A stretch of 64,000 nucleotides of DNA from CAWGJC01 sp965276665 (GCA_965276665.1 OZ255620.1:248001-312000); one strand, 5' to 3'. Positions 51,256 through 61,090 are shown, counted from the first letter of the stretch. Numbers and translations are program-made. The notes: generated by a model from the letters alone, not told the origin.

Positions 51256-54200
51256 TTATGAACTTGCTGCGAGAGCGAGCCGTGCCAAGGCGGGGAGCGA
51301 TGCCACGCCGGTCCTGTGCATGATCGAGGCCCGGTGATTTTCTACCGTCCGCTGGCTGATGCCGAGATCAGCTGCGATGTTCTTGCTGGGATGACCAGCC
51401 AACACCAAGGTCATGATTTCCCGCTGTCGTGGCGTCAGCCCGGCCACCTGGGCCGCGGCCGCCTCATGCCAAGCCGCGAGCTTAGCGGCGTCTAGCGACC
51501 GCTCCAAGGCGCGGGCAACACTGGCCCGCAGGCCCGGCCGGCCAACCGGCTTTTCGATAAAGTCGGACGCACCCGCCTTCATGGCGCGGATGGCCATTGG
51601 GACGTCGCTTTGCCCTGTGATCACGATCGCTGGGACCGCATGACCCGCAGCGCGCAACTTCTCCAGCAGGTCGATGCCGCTCATGCCGGGTAGCGCCGCG
51701 TCAATGAGCAGGCAGGAGGCGTTTGCGGGCTGAAAGGCTGCGAGGAATGCCTCGCCGCTCGGGAAGCCGGCGACGACCCGGCCGTCACTCTCCAGCACCT
51801 CCGTGATCGCCCCACGGACGTCGTCGTCATCATCCACCACGAAAATCGTGGGCTGGCCGTCCGCCGGGGGCGCCAACACGCGCGCGATCGCACGCTGAAG
51901 TTCGGGAAGACCCACCGGCTTACTCAAGACGGCGCATCCCCCCAACGTCACCGAGCGGGTCGTGGCGCTGGAAATGTCCCCCGTCAGGATGATCGCTGGC
52001 AGCGCTCGGCCGGCTGCCGCCCGGACCTGTGCGGCCAGCTCCAGCCCGTTCGGGCCGTTCGGAAGGTTGTAGTCGGCCAGGACCAGGTCAGGCATGCTGC
52101 GCGAGACGCAGGCCATGGCGCTGGGGCTGTCCACCGCCGTCGTCACCTGGTGACCCTGGCTGCGGAGCAACTCCCCGAGCATCTCGACCAGGTCGGGATC
52201 ATCTTCCACGACCAGGATGCGGAGCCCGGCGCCGGTCCCGGCAGCGTCGGGATAGACTGCGGCAGGGCACGCTGCTTCGGCCGAGGCAAGCCGCGGCAGC
52301 TCGATCGAAAAGCCGGTGCCATGGCCGAAGTGGGACTGCACCTTGATGGGGTGGCCCAGCAGATCGCCAAGGCGCTTGACGATGGACAGTCCCAGGCCGA
52401 GCCCGCGGCTTCGCTGCCGCGCCGCGTTGCCCACTTGATAGTATTCGTCGAAGATGGACCCGACGTCGCTGGTGTGGATGCCGATGCCGGTGTCCCAAAC
52501 CTCGATGGTCAGCGCTCCGCCATGCCGACGGCAACCGAGCAGGACGCGGCCCTCCCGCGTGTACTTAATCGCGTTGGACAACAGGTTGCGGAGCATCTGC
52601 TCCAGGAGCTTCGGGTCGCTCCGTACCTGCTGCGCACAGGCAACGACGCGAAGCTGGAGGGCCTTCGCCTCCGCGTGATAGGTGAACTCGCCGCGCAGCC
52701 GCTCGAGCAGGGCGTCAATGGGAAAAACCGAGAGCGCCGGCTGAACCGCTCCGGCCTCGATCTCGTTGATGTCGAGCAGGGTATCCAGCATGCCCGTTAC
52801 CGTGCTCAGCGTGGTGTTCTGCCGGGCGACCAGGCTGCGCGCCTTCTCGCCCGTGACAGCCTCGGCCAGCAGCGCTTGCAGCAAGGCGAGCGTTTGTAGC
52901 GGCTGGCGCAGGTCGTGGCTGGCGGCGGCGAGAAAGCGCGATTTTGCGGCGTTGGCAGCTTCGGCCTCCAGCTTGGCCGCCTGCAACGCCCGGCCGGCGG
53001 ACTTGCGCGCCGTGATGTCGGTGAAGGTGATCACCACGCCCTCCACCCGGCCGTCGCCCGTGCGGTAGGGCAGGATGCGGCGGCGGAACCAGGTGCCGTC
53101 CGCCGCCTCGATCTCCCGCTCCAGCGGCTCCTGCCGTTCCTGCGCCGCCGCCACGTCGTCGGCCAGGGCGCCATCCGGCGCCAGTGCCGCGAAATCGGTC
53201 AGCTTACGGCCCACGTCGCCGGGGATGATGGCGAACAATGCCTTGATCGCGGGGGTAAAAAAGCGGATGCGCCCGTCCAGGTCGAGGAACAGCGTGGCCA
53301 CGTTGGTGCTGTAGAGCACGTTCTGTAGGTCGTCCGACGTCGTGCGCTGGCGCTCGAGCGTCTCCTGCAACTGGGTGTTTACCGCCGTCAGCTCCTCGTT
53401 GAGCGATTGCAGCTCCTCCTTGGAGGCGACCATCTCCTCGTTGGTGGATTGGTATTCCTCGTTGACCGACAGCGCCTCCTCGTTGGTCGCGCGCTGCTCC
53501 TCACCCGAGAGCTCCAGGTCGCGCACCGTCCCCTGCAGCTCCGACCGCGTCGCGTCCAGCTCACGCTCAAGCTCCGCCACCCGGGACGCCTGGCCCGGCG
53601 GCAGCGGGGCACCCTCGACGCGCTCCGGCCGGTCCGCGTCCAAGAAGCAGACCAGCAGCATTTGCTCGCCCGATTCCACTACGGGATGCACGGCCAGGCT
53701 GAACGGCCGGTTCCCGTCCTCGCCGACCACCAGGCCCCGGTCCAGCACGCGGGCCTTGCCGTCCCGGGCCGCCTGAAGCGCCATACGTAGTTTACCCCGC
53801 AGGCCCGGCCTCGCCATCGCCAGGAGGTCGTGGGTCGCATGACCCGGCGGCAGGCGAAGATAGCGGTCGGTCGGCCCAATCGAGAACAGCACAGTGTTCG
53901 CCGCGTCGATCAGGACGGAAGCAGGCGCGTAGGCCTCCAGCACCAGGCGGCGGCCGAGTTCAGCCAGGGCTGCCGGGCGCATGAGCGCAGCCGGCAGGGC
54001 AGCCGGCCGAACCCGTCGCTCCTCGCCGGGCCGGACCAGAGCCGTGCTTTGGCGCTGATCGGTTTGGCCAGGCTTGCTCGCTGCGGCATGTCCAATGCGC
54101 CGGTAGATGCGTTCGACCTTGGCAGCAGCCTCAAATCGGCCGTCAGCGCCAGGCGGGCTTTCGGCGCTGCCGAGCAGCAGGACCCCGCCGTCGCGCAGCG

Positions 54201-55572
54201 CGAAGTGGAACGCCTCGATCACGCGGGCCTGGGCATCCGGACGCAGGTAGATCAGCAGGTTGCGGCAGGACACCAGGTCGAGGCTGGAGAACGGCGGATC
54301 GGCCAGAAGGTCCTGCACCGTGAACACGATGGCGGCGCGCAGGTCCGGCGCCGCACGCCAGCCGGCATCTTCGCGCACGAAGAACCGTGCCAGCCGCGCC
54401 GGCGAGACGACCTGTTCAATCGTGCCGGGATAGGCGCCGTCCCGGGCGGCGGTGATCGCTTCGGCGTCCACGTCGGATGCGAACACCTGCAGCTTGACCG
54501 GGCGTCCGGCCGCTTCAATCTGTTCCATGAACAACATCGCCAACGAGTAGGCTTCCTCGCCCGTGCTGCACCCGGCAACCCAGACGCGCAATGACTGGCC
54601 AGCCTGGTTGGATCGCACCAGGTCCGGGATGATCGTTTGTTCCAGGACGTCGAAGACCGCCCGGTCGCGGAAGAAGCTGGTGACGTGGATCAGCAGATCG
54701 CTTGCCAGCGCATCCAGTTCGGCGCGGTCGGCCCGCAGCATGGCGTAATAGCCGGCCAGGTCGGTCGGTGGCAGCCTGGCCAACGCCATGCGCCGGGCGA
54801 CCCGGCGCCCCAGCGTGCCGGATTTGTAGAGGGCAAAGTCGTGGCCCGTCTCGGCCCGCAGTAGCTCAAGGATGTCCGCGACGCCCGCCCCATCCATCTC
54901 GGGAGGGTGCGCCACGTCCGCCTCGCTATCCACCGGGTCCGCTGCCGCGATCCGACAGGCGGACAGGGCGCCCGGGATGCCGGCGAGCGGCAGCACGAAG
55001 TCCGCCAGGCCGGTCTCGACCGCGCTGCGAGGCATGCCGTCGTAGCCTGCCTCCGCCGGGTCCTGCACGGCCACAATCCCGCCATGCGCCTTAATGGAGC
55101 GCAGGCCGTCGGTGCCGTCCGCCCCGGTGCCGGACAGCACGACGCAGCCGGCGCGCTCCCTGTACTGCTGGGCTAGCGAATGCAGTAGGAAGTCAAACGG
55201 CATGCGGGCGCCGGGGCGAGCCGCCGGGGCGGTCAGGTGCAACACGCCCTCACCGACGGACAGGTAGGCCCCAGGCGGCATGACGTAGAGGTGGCCGGGC
55301 ATGACCGGCGTGCCCTCCGCAGCCACACAAACGTTGAGCGCGGTATGCGGCGCCAAAAGGGCTGCCATCATGCTCTCGCTGTTCGGATCAAGGTGCTGGA
55401 CGAGCACGAACGCCATCCCGCTATCCGCCGGCCATGCCTCGATCAGTTGTGTGACCGCTTCAAGCCCGCCGGCGGAAGCGCCGATGCCGATGACGGCCAA
55501 GCTCTTTGGATGCGGCAGACCGTTCATAGGCGAACTGGATGGTTGGACCGGCTGAGACAGGACCTCAGACAT
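51256..55572 (-). CDS. CheB-CheR-PAS-histidine kinase-REC-REC-LuxR fusion regulator
   Basis: This 1,438-residue protein (ATG 55,572, MSEVLSQPVQ) begins with a CheB methylesterase domain (about 24-205: GIGASAGGLEAV, VQHLDPNSESMM, SGTGADGTDGLRSI). A CheR methyltransferase domain follows (about 220-490: LLIHVTSFFRD, VWVAGCSTGEEAYSLAML). Then come a coiled coil (about 640-750), a PAS domain, and HisKA (FLAAASHDLRQPLQ) with HATPase (about 885-1110). Two receiver domains (RILVVEDDPDLVEML and IFVVDDDDDVRGAI) precede a FixJ-like LuxR HTH (LTPRQREIMTLVLAGH ... RTVENHRASIMHRTG). It could sense, phosphorylate and act on DNA in one chain. It is divergent from a lone receiver gene. Confidence 0.93.
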   Translation of the reverse strand: MSEVLSQPVQPSSSPMNGLPHPKSLAVIGIGASAGGLEAVTQLIEAWPADSGMAFVLVQHLDPNSESMMAALLAPHTALNVCVAAEGTPVMPGHLYVMPPGAYLSVGEGVLHLTAPAARPGARMPFDFLLHSLAQQYRERAGCVVLSGTGADGTDGLRSIKAHGGIVAVQDPAEAGYDGMPRSAVETGLADFVLPLAGIPGALSACRIAAADPVDSEADVAHPPEMDGAGVADILELLRAETGHDFALYKSGTLGRRVARRMALARLPPTDLAGYYAMLRADRAELDALASDLLIHVTSFFRDRAVFDVLEQTIIPDLVRSNQAGQSLRVWVAGCSTGEEAYSLAMLFMEQIEAAGRPVKLQVFASDVDAEAITAARDGAYPGTIEQVVSPARLARFFVREDAGWRAAPDLRAAIVFTVQDLLADPPFSSLDLVSCRNLLIYLRPDAQARVIEAFHFALRDGGVLLLGSAESPPGADGRFEAAAKVERIYRRIGHAAASKPGQTDQRQSTALVRPGEERRVRPAALPAALMRPAALAELGRRLVLEAYAPASVLIDAANTVLFSIGPTDRYLRLPPGHATHDLLAMARPGLRGKLRMALQAARDGKARVLDRGLVVGEDGNRPFSLAVHPVVESGEQMLLVCFLDADRPERVEGAPLPPGQASRVAELERELDATRSELQGTVRDLELSGEEQRATNEEALSVNEEYQSTNEEMVASKEELQSLNEELTAVNTQLQETLERQRTTSDDLQNVLYSTNVATLFLDLDGRIRFFTPAIKALFAIIPGDVGRKLTDFAALAPDGALADDVAAAQERQEPLEREIEAADGTWFRRRILPYRTGDGRVEGVVITFTDITARKSAGRALQAAKLEAEAANAAKSRFLAAASHDLRQPLQTLALLQALLAEAVTGEKARSLVARQNTTLSTVTGMLDTLLDINEIEAGAVQPALSVFPIDALLERLRGEFTYHAEAKALQLRVVACAQQVRSDPKLLEQMLRNLLSNAIKYTREGRVLLGCRRHGGALTIEVWDTGIGIHTSDVGSIFDEYYQVGNAARQRSRGLGLGLSIVKRLGDLLGHPIKVQSHFGHGTGFSIELPRLASAEAACPAAVYPDAAGTGAGLRILVVEDDPDLVEMLGELLRSQGHQVTTAVDSPSAMACVSRSMPDLVLADYNLPNGPNGLELAAQVRAAAGRALPAIILTGDISSATTRSVTLGGCAVLSKPVGLPELQRAIARVLAPPADGQPTIFVVDDDDDVRGAITEVLESDGRVVAGFPSGEAFLAAFQPANASCLLIDAALPGMSGIDLLEKLRAAGHAVPAIVITGQSDVPMAIRAMKAGASDFIEKPVGRPGLRASVARALERSLDAAKLAAWHEAAAAQVAGLTPRQREIMTLVLAGHPSKNIAADLGISQRTVENHRASIMHRTGVASLPALARLALAASS

Positions 55573-55666
55573 CGCGGCCTCTCGATTTTGCAGTTGGAGC
55601 GCGCATACGAGGGCGTAGCACATCCTGCGGCGGTGGGTGTTTCACCTTGCAGCGATACGTTCGTGA

Positions 55667-55676
55667 GTAGTTTCCG
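55667..55676 (+). promoter_or_regulatory. GTAGTTTCCG motif, copy 1
   Basis: GAGTAGTTTCCGG lies in the 316-bp divergent region between the fusion kinase and the receiver gene. It is about 95 bp upstream of the kinase start and 213 bp upstream of the receiver start. The same core occurs twice at 57.2 kb. It resembles FixJ-type sites (GTAATTTCC-like). The remaining divergent region shows no gene. Confidence 0.5.
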
Positions 55677-55888
55677 GCCCTGCCAGCGCCCGGCTGATCC
55701 CCTTATCAAGGCCTTATGAGCCCATGGCGTCAGAACGAGCGCGCTTTGCAGAACCAATCGGCTGCCGTGTTCCGGCCTGTCGGTTCTCACACCGCGCCGT
55801 CAACGCCGGCGCCACAAAGCCCACCGCGACCCCTGCTACAGCAGGAAGTCGATGCCTGGGTCAACGAGGGCGGGAAAGGCGACGACGC

Positions 55889-56269
55889 ATGAGGCGACTC
55901 CGAATCTTATTGGCCGAGGACGATGCCGTCATCAGCGGCCTGGTGACCGAAATCCTCGCCGATCTCGGACACGACGTGTGCGACGTCGCCAGGACCGAGT
56001 CGGACGCTATCGACGCGGCCGCCCGGCATGCGCCCGACCTTATGATCGTTGATGCCTACCTGCAGGACGGAAGCGGCGTAGTCGCGATGAAAGCGATACT
56101 CCGGCGCACCGCCATGCCGCACATCTTCATGACCGGCGGCTCGCGACAGTTCATCCCGCCGCAAGCGACCGTGCTATACAAGCCGTTCGGCAAGGCCGCC
56201 CTGGTGGCCGCGCTGGAGAGCGTGGCCGGGCAGATCGCGTCACGCGCGAAAGGCGCCGCTCACGCCTAG
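55889..56269 (+). CDS. Single-domain response regulator
   Basis: The 126-residue protein is one receiver domain: MRRLRILLAEDDAVISGLVTEIL, phospho-acceptor Asp in LMIVDAYLQDGSG, and the switch block VLYKPFGKAALVAAL. It lacks an output domain, so it probably acts as a phosphate sink or intermediate for the divergent fusion kinase. Its own target is unknown. ATG 55889 is the family start. Confidence 0.88.
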   Translation: MRRLRILLAEDDAVISGLVTEILADLGHDVCDVARTESDAIDAAARHAPDLMIVDAYLQDGSGVVAMKAILRRTAMPHIFMTGGSRQFIPPQATVLYKPFGKAALVAALESVAGQIASRAKGAAHA

Positions 56270-56296
56270 CCATGACGTCTTCACCGATCGAGTGGC

Positions 56297-57154
56297 TCAT
56301 CCGGCAGCCTCCGCCGGCAACCGTGCAGACCGCGTGGGAATCAGTCCATTCGGTAACGGGGCTGTCCTGCCGGCTTTCTCGATCATGTCCATGAACGGCT
56401 TGATGATGTCGATCGGCATCGGGAACACGACTGTTGAGTTCTGCTCGGCCCCGATCTCGGTCAGGGTTTGCAGGTAGCGCAGCTGCATGGCCGCCGGGAT
56501 GCTGCCAAGGATCTTGGCGGCGTCGACCAGCGTCTGCGAGGCTTGGAACTCGGCTTCCGCATGGATGATCTTGGCTCGGCGGTCGCGCTCCGCCTCCGCC
56601 TGCTTAGCGATGGCGCGGACCATGTTGTCGGTCAGCTCCACCGTGCGGATTTCGACGTTGTTTACCTTAATGCCCCAGGTCTCGGTCTGTGCGTCGAGAA
56701 TAGACTGGACGTCGGCGCTGAGCTTCTTGCGTTCAGACAGCATTTCGTCGAGCTCGTGCTGCCCGAGCACGGCTCGCAGCGTGGTCTGCGCCAGCATGTT
56801 GGTAGCGGGCAGGAAGTTCTGCACATTGATGATGGCGCGCTCGGGGTTAACGACGTTGAAATAGAGCACCGCGTCGACCTTCATCGACACGTTGTCGCGC
56901 GAGATGACGTCCTGGCTCGGAATCTCGATCACCTGGATGCGTAGGTCCACGCGGACCATCTCCTGGATGAACGGCACCAGCAGTACCAAGCCGGGTCCCT
57001 TCACCTTTTGGAAGCGGCCGAGCTTGAAGACGACCGCTCGTTCGTATTCCCTCAATACCTTGACCGTGGCTTTGACCAGAAGAAGCGCTACGACGGCGAT
57101 GATCGGTAGGGCATAGGCCAGAACGGGGATAGCGTTGATCGTTGCGGCGAACAT
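56297..57154 (-). CDS. Slipin/stomatin-like SPFH protein
   Basis: The 285-residue protein has an N-terminal hydrophobic hairpin (about 8-28), then YERAVVFKLGRFQKVKGPGLVLLVP and RIQVIEIPSQDVISRDNVSMKVDAVLYFNV, and a coiled coil with RAIAKQAEAERDRRAKIIHAEAEF. This is the slipin family, which forms membrane-associated oligomers. No NfeD partner is adjacent. A GTAGTTTCCG motif lies about 60 bp upstream in its direction, linking it to the kinase. Confidence 0.92.
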   Translation of the reverse strand: MFAATINAIPVLAYALPIIAVVALLLVKATVKVLREYERAVVFKLGRFQKVKGPGLVLLVPFIQEMVRVDLRIQVIEIPSQDVISRDNVSMKVDAVLYFNVVNPERAIINVQNFLPATNMLAQTTLRAVLGQHELDEMLSERKKLSADVQSILDAQTETWGIKVNNVEIRTVELTDNMVRAIAKQAEAERDRRAKIIHAEAEFQASQTLVDAAKILGSIPAAMQLRYLQTLTEIGAEQNSTVVFPMPIDIIKPFMDMIEKAGRTAPLPNGLIPTRSARLPAEAAG

Positions 57155-57212
57155 GATCGAGCCCTTTCAGGATAAACCTCGTCATAGCCGCGCCCGGCGC
57201 GCCGGGAAACTT

Positions 57213-57271
57213 CGGAAACTACTCATCCGGTCCGTAACCAGCCGAGCCATTGCCTGGGTGCGTAGTTTCCG
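57213..57271. promoter_or_regulatory. GTAGTTTCCG motif, copies 2 and 3 (divergent)
   Basis: Copy 2 is on the minus strand (57,213-57,222; GAGTAGTTTCCG when read that way), pointing to the slipin gene. Copy 3 is on the plus strand (57,262-57,271; GCGTAGTTTCCG), pointing to the cytochrome b gene. Each sits about 60 bp from its start codon. The arrangement is that of activator sites for two divergent promoters. Confidence 0.6.
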
Positions 57272-57333
57272 AGACTAGCGCCAGGCAACCACCCGCCTGA
57301 GAACCCAGAGTTCAGACAGGATTAGGAACGGCG

Positions 57334-59072
57334 ATGAACATCCTGCGTGGCCAAAACGCCGGGCACGACCCTATACAGGCAAGCGTCTCCTTGGCCGACG
57401 ATCGCGTCCTGCTGAGCCATTGGCTTCCGCCGCAGCAGGGGATCATCCCCCGCATACGCATCGGCAAGCGCTGGTTCAACGTGCTGTGGATGCTGCCGAT
57501 CGCGTTCGTGCTGCTCATCGCAGCCGTCGCCGTCGCACAAGCCTTGCGGCAGTTGCCCAGCGTGCAGGAGTGGCTGCTGCGCTATCCGGGCGCGCCAGCC
57601 TCGGTCGCCGCCGTCACCTCCGGGTTTCCGCTGTGGCTGCGGGCACAGCATTTCCTGAACCTGCTGCTGATGGCGTTCATCATTCGCTCCGGAATCCAGA
57701 TCCTGGCCGACCACCCGCGCCTCTACTGGAAACGCGACTGCACGCCGGGAACCGACTGGTTCCGCTTCCAAAAGCCCGCGCCCACGGGACGCATCTGGAC
57801 CGCCAAGGACGATTCCGTGACGATTCCGGGCTGGCTCGGGATCCCCGGCATCCGGCACCCATCGGCCTCGCCCGCTGGTGGCATTTCTCGGTCAACCTGC
57901 TGTAGACGGTCAACGGCGTTGCTTTATACGTCCTGCTCTTCTCGACCGACCAGTGGCGACGACTGGTGCCGACGACGTGGGCGGTGATCCCGAACGCGGC
58001 CTCGACGGCGCTGCAATACGCCTCGCTCACCTTTCCGCCGGATCACAGATGGACGCAATACAACAGCCTTCAGCAACTGGTCTATTTCGCGACCTTGTTC
58101 ATTGCCGCGCCCACGTCCATTGCCACTGGATTGTTGCAAAGCCCGGCCATCTCCAATCACATGGGCTGGATCGGCCAGGTGGTGAACCGGCAACGCGCGC
58201 GCTCGATCCACTTCCTGGCCCTCTGGTGGTTCCTGCTCTTTATCCTGGCGCATGTAATGCTGGTGTTCATGACCGGGCCGGCGCGGGTCAGCCTCAACAT
58301 GATGTGGGCCGGCGTGAACGACAGTTCGTGGAGCGGCTTCGCGGTCTTCGTGCCGCTGATCACGCTGGTGGGGCTGCTGTGGTGGCGCGCGTCCCCCTTC
58401 ACCATCCGTCATGCCCGGCTAGTGCAGAAAACCGGCGAGTTCATGGTTGGCTGGATCAAGGGCTTCGCTGAATGGTGGTCTCCCAACAACCAACTCACCG
58501 ACCAGGACATTTCGCCTTACTTCTGGCCGAACGGCACGATGCCCGCGTCAGCCGAGTTCGACGGATTGATTGCGACCGAGTTTGCCGAGTACCGGTTGCG
58601 GATTGATGGGCTGGTCACACACACCCAAAGCCTCTCTTTGGCCGAGTTGCGAGCGATCGCGAAGCAGGACCAGATCACCACGCATTTCTGTATCCAAGGC
58701 TGGTCCGGCGTAGCGAAGTGGGGCCGCGTGCCGATGCGCAGCATCATCGAATTGGTGCGACCCACAGCCGACGCACGCTACGTGGTCTTCTACTCCTTTG
58801 CGGACGGCGCGGATGGCGGCCGCTATTACGACGTCTAAAAACTCAGCAACATGCGGCACGAATTGACGATCCTGGCCTACGAGATGAATGGTGCTCCGGT
58901 CAGTGTCCTGCATGGCGCGCCGCTGCGGCTGCGATGCGAGAACGAGCTGGGCTTCAAGATGGTGAAATGGATCGCGGCCATCGAGTTCGTCCACGACTTC
59001 GCCGATCTTGGCGCCGGCCAGGGCGGCTACAACGAGGATCATGAGTTCTACGGCTACCGGATGCCGATCTGA
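57334..59072 (+). pseudogene. Cytochrome b / molybdopterin oxidoreductase fusion, with three lesions
   Basis: The 5' part reads MNILRGQNAGHDP and then cytochrome b helices (VLWMLPIAFVLLIAAVAVAQ, LRAQHFLNLLLMAFIIRSG) up to GIPGIRHP. Near 57,860 a base is missing and coding moves one frame, reading IGLARWWHFSVNLL. TAG at 57,903 follows (TGG would give NLLWTVNG), then more helices and a sulfite-oxidase-like Moco domain (THFCIQGWSGVAKWGRV, FYSFADG) to TAA at 58,836. The same frame continues KLSNMRHELTILAYEMNG to 59,072. The intact protein would be a membrane electron-transfer enzyme of about 580 residues. Confidence 0.85.
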
Positions 59073-59085
59073 CGAGACACGTCCG

Positions 59086-59646
59086 ATGAAGCTCGGGGCA
59101 GCCCTGTACGCAGGGTGGGTCGCGCTCGTCATTACCGGGATTGTCGGCGGCCTGGGTCTGACCTTCCAGCAGCCATGGCTGTTCCCGAGCCTCGGCCCGA
59201 CGATCTTCATCCATACGGTGACGCCGCACGCGCCAGCCGCGCGGCCCTGGAACACCTTCGTCGGGCATGGCATCGGCGCGGCGGCCGCCTTCATATCCCT
59301 CGCCCTGTCCGGGGCGCTGCACGCGCCGTCGGCCATGATCGGCGGCCAGGTGACCGCGGCGCGCATCGCCGCGAGCGCGCTGGCGGTGGCCCTGACGATC
59401 GGCGGCCAGATCCCGGTCCGGGCGGGCCATGCCCCCGCGACGGCCACGACACTACTGATTACGCTCGGCGGCCTTCCCGCCAATGTCGCGACCGTTGGCG
59501 TGCTCGTGATCGGCATCGGCCTCGCGACCTTGCTCTGCGACTCGGGGCGGCGGGCGGTCGGATACGAGCTCCACATCCTGCGGACGGGCGTCGTCATTGG
59601 TCGTGCGCCAAGGCCGCCGACCGACGCCCGGCAATCCTCTGAGTAG
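59086..59646 (+). CDS. HPP family integral membrane protein
   Basis: The 186-residue protein reads FQQPWLFPSLGPTIFIHTVTPHAPAARPWNTFVGHGIG, then AAFISLALSGAL and hydrophobic helices including TATTLLITLGGLPANVATVGVLVIGIGLATLL. The HPP-family pattern with PSLGPT and R-P-x-N is plain. Members have been linked to nitrite transport in some bacteria and plastids. The start follows the decayed oxidoreductase by 13 bp and cydA is 46 bp downstream. Confidence 0.85.
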   Translation: MKLGAALYAGWVALVITGIVGGLGLTFQQPWLFPSLGPTIFIHTVTPHAPAARPWNTFVGHGIGAAAAFISLALSGALHAPSAMIGGQVTAARIAASALAVALTIGGQIPVRAGHAPATATTLLITLGGLPANVATVGVLVIGIGLATLLCDSGRRAVGYELHILRTGVVIGRAPRPPTDARQSSE

Positions 59647-59692
59647 ATTCCGGGGGGTCACGCGGGGCGGCACGCCGCCCTAAAACGAAGCC

Positions 59693-61087
59693 ATGACCCT
59701 CGACCCCCTTCTGCTGTCACGCCTGCAATGGGTCTGGGTGATCTCCTGGCACATCCTCCTGCCGGCGTTCACGGTCGGCCTCGCGTCGTATATCGCCGTG
59801 CTCGAGGGGCTGGCGTTCTTCACCGGCCGGGCCGTGTGGGTCCGCATATCCGCGTTCTGGACGCGCATCTTCGCGGTGTCGTTCGGCATGGGCGTCGTGT
59901 CGGGCATCGTCATGCCATTCCAGATCGGCACCAACTGGAGTCGATTTTCCGACACAACCGCCAACGTGCTGGCGCCGCTGCTGGCCTACGAGGGACTGAC
60001 GGCGTTCTTCCTGGAGGCTTCGTTCCTCGGCGTGCTGCTGTTCGGGCGCAAGCTGGTGCCGGCTTGGCTCCACTTCTTCTCGGGGCTGATGGTGGCGGCG
60101 GGCACTCTGTTCTCGACCTTCTGGATCCTGTCGGTGAACAGCTGGATGCAGACGCCGCAGGGCTTCCACGTGACGGACGGGCGGTTTTTCCCGGACGATT
60201 GGTGGGCGATCATCTTCAATCCCTCGTTTCCTTACCGCTATCTGCACAACGTGACGGCGTTCTACATCACGACCGGGTTCGTGGTGCTGGGGGTCGGTGC
60301 CTGGCTGCTGCGGCGGGGCCGCTCCAACGAAGAAGCGGGCACCATGGTCCGCATGGCCCTGAACCTGCTGATCGTGCTGGTGCCCGTGCAGATGGTGCTG
60401 GGCGACCTGCATGGGGCCAACACCCGAGCGCACCAGCCGGCCAAGTTCGCTGCCATCGAGGGGCGCTACGACACGGTCCGCCCCTTGCCCCTGACCCTGT
60501 TCGGCATCCCCGATGATGCCGCAGGCACGATGCGGTATGCCGTCGAGATTCCCGTGCTCGGCAGCCTGCTGCTCACCCACTCGACAGACGGCACGATCCA
60601 GGGCCTGGACAGCTTTCCGGCTGACCAGCGCCCGCCGGTCGGGCCACCGTTCTTCGGCTTCCGCATCATGGTGAGTATCGCCGTCGTCATGCTGTTCGTG
60701 GCCGTGGCCGGCCAGGCGTTGCGCCGCGGCGGCCGGCTGTACCGCTCGGCCTGGTTCCTGCGCCTGTGCCAATGGACGGCGCCGCTCGGCTTCGTCGCGG
60801 TCATCGCCGGGTGGACGACGACTGAGGTGGGGCGGCAGCCTTGGACGGTCTATGGCCTGCTGCGGACCGCGCAGTCCGTCACCCCATCGTTGACCGGCAT
60901 GGACGTCGCCATCTCCCTGTCGCTGTACATCCTGGTTTACCTGATCATGTTCCCGACCGGCATCGCCTTCATGGCGGCCATCGTGCGTCGCGGGGTCGCG
61001 GCCGCCACCGCTTCGCCACCCCCCATCGAAGCAGGCCGGCCCATGCCGGGTTACGTCGCGCCCGTTGCCGCGCCGGCGGGGGAATAG
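59693..61087 (+). CDS. cydA: Cytochrome bd-type quinol oxidase subunit I (CIO-like)
   Basis: The 464-residue protein starts with LLSRLQWVWVISWHILLPAFTVG (His20 is a heme ligand candidate) and has about nine helices. Conserved blocks are NPSFPYRYLHNVTAFYITTGFV, LGDLHGANTRAHQPAKFAAIEG and GRQPWTVYGLLRT. The quinol-binding loop is short, as in cyanide-insensitive oxidases. It reduces oxygen with quinol without pumping protons, useful at low oxygen or with respiratory poisons. The cydB gene follows by 3 bp. Confidence 0.95.
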   Translation: MTLDPLLLSRLQWVWVISWHILLPAFTVGLASYIAVLEGLAFFTGRAVWVRISAFWTRIFAVSFGMGVVSGIVMPFQIGTNWSRFSDTTANVLAPLLAYEGLTAFFLEASFLGVLLFGRKLVPAWLHFFSGLMVAAGTLFSTFWILSVNSWMQTPQGFHVTDGRFFPDDWWAIIFNPSFPYRYLHNVTAFYITTGFVVLGVGAWLLRRGRSNEEAGTMVRMALNLLIVLVPVQMVLGDLHGANTRAHQPAKFAAIEGRYDTVRPLPLTLFGIPDDAAGTMRYAVEIPVLGSLLLTHSTDGTIQGLDSFPADQRPPVGPPFFGFRIMVSIAVVMLFVAVAGQALRRGGRLYRSAWFLRLCQWTAPLGFVAVIAGWTTTEVGRQPWTVYGLLRTAQSVTPSLTGMDVAISLSLYILVYLIMFPTGIAFMAAIVRRGVAAATASPPPIEAGRPMPGYVAPVAAPAGE

Positions 61088-61090
61088 GCC

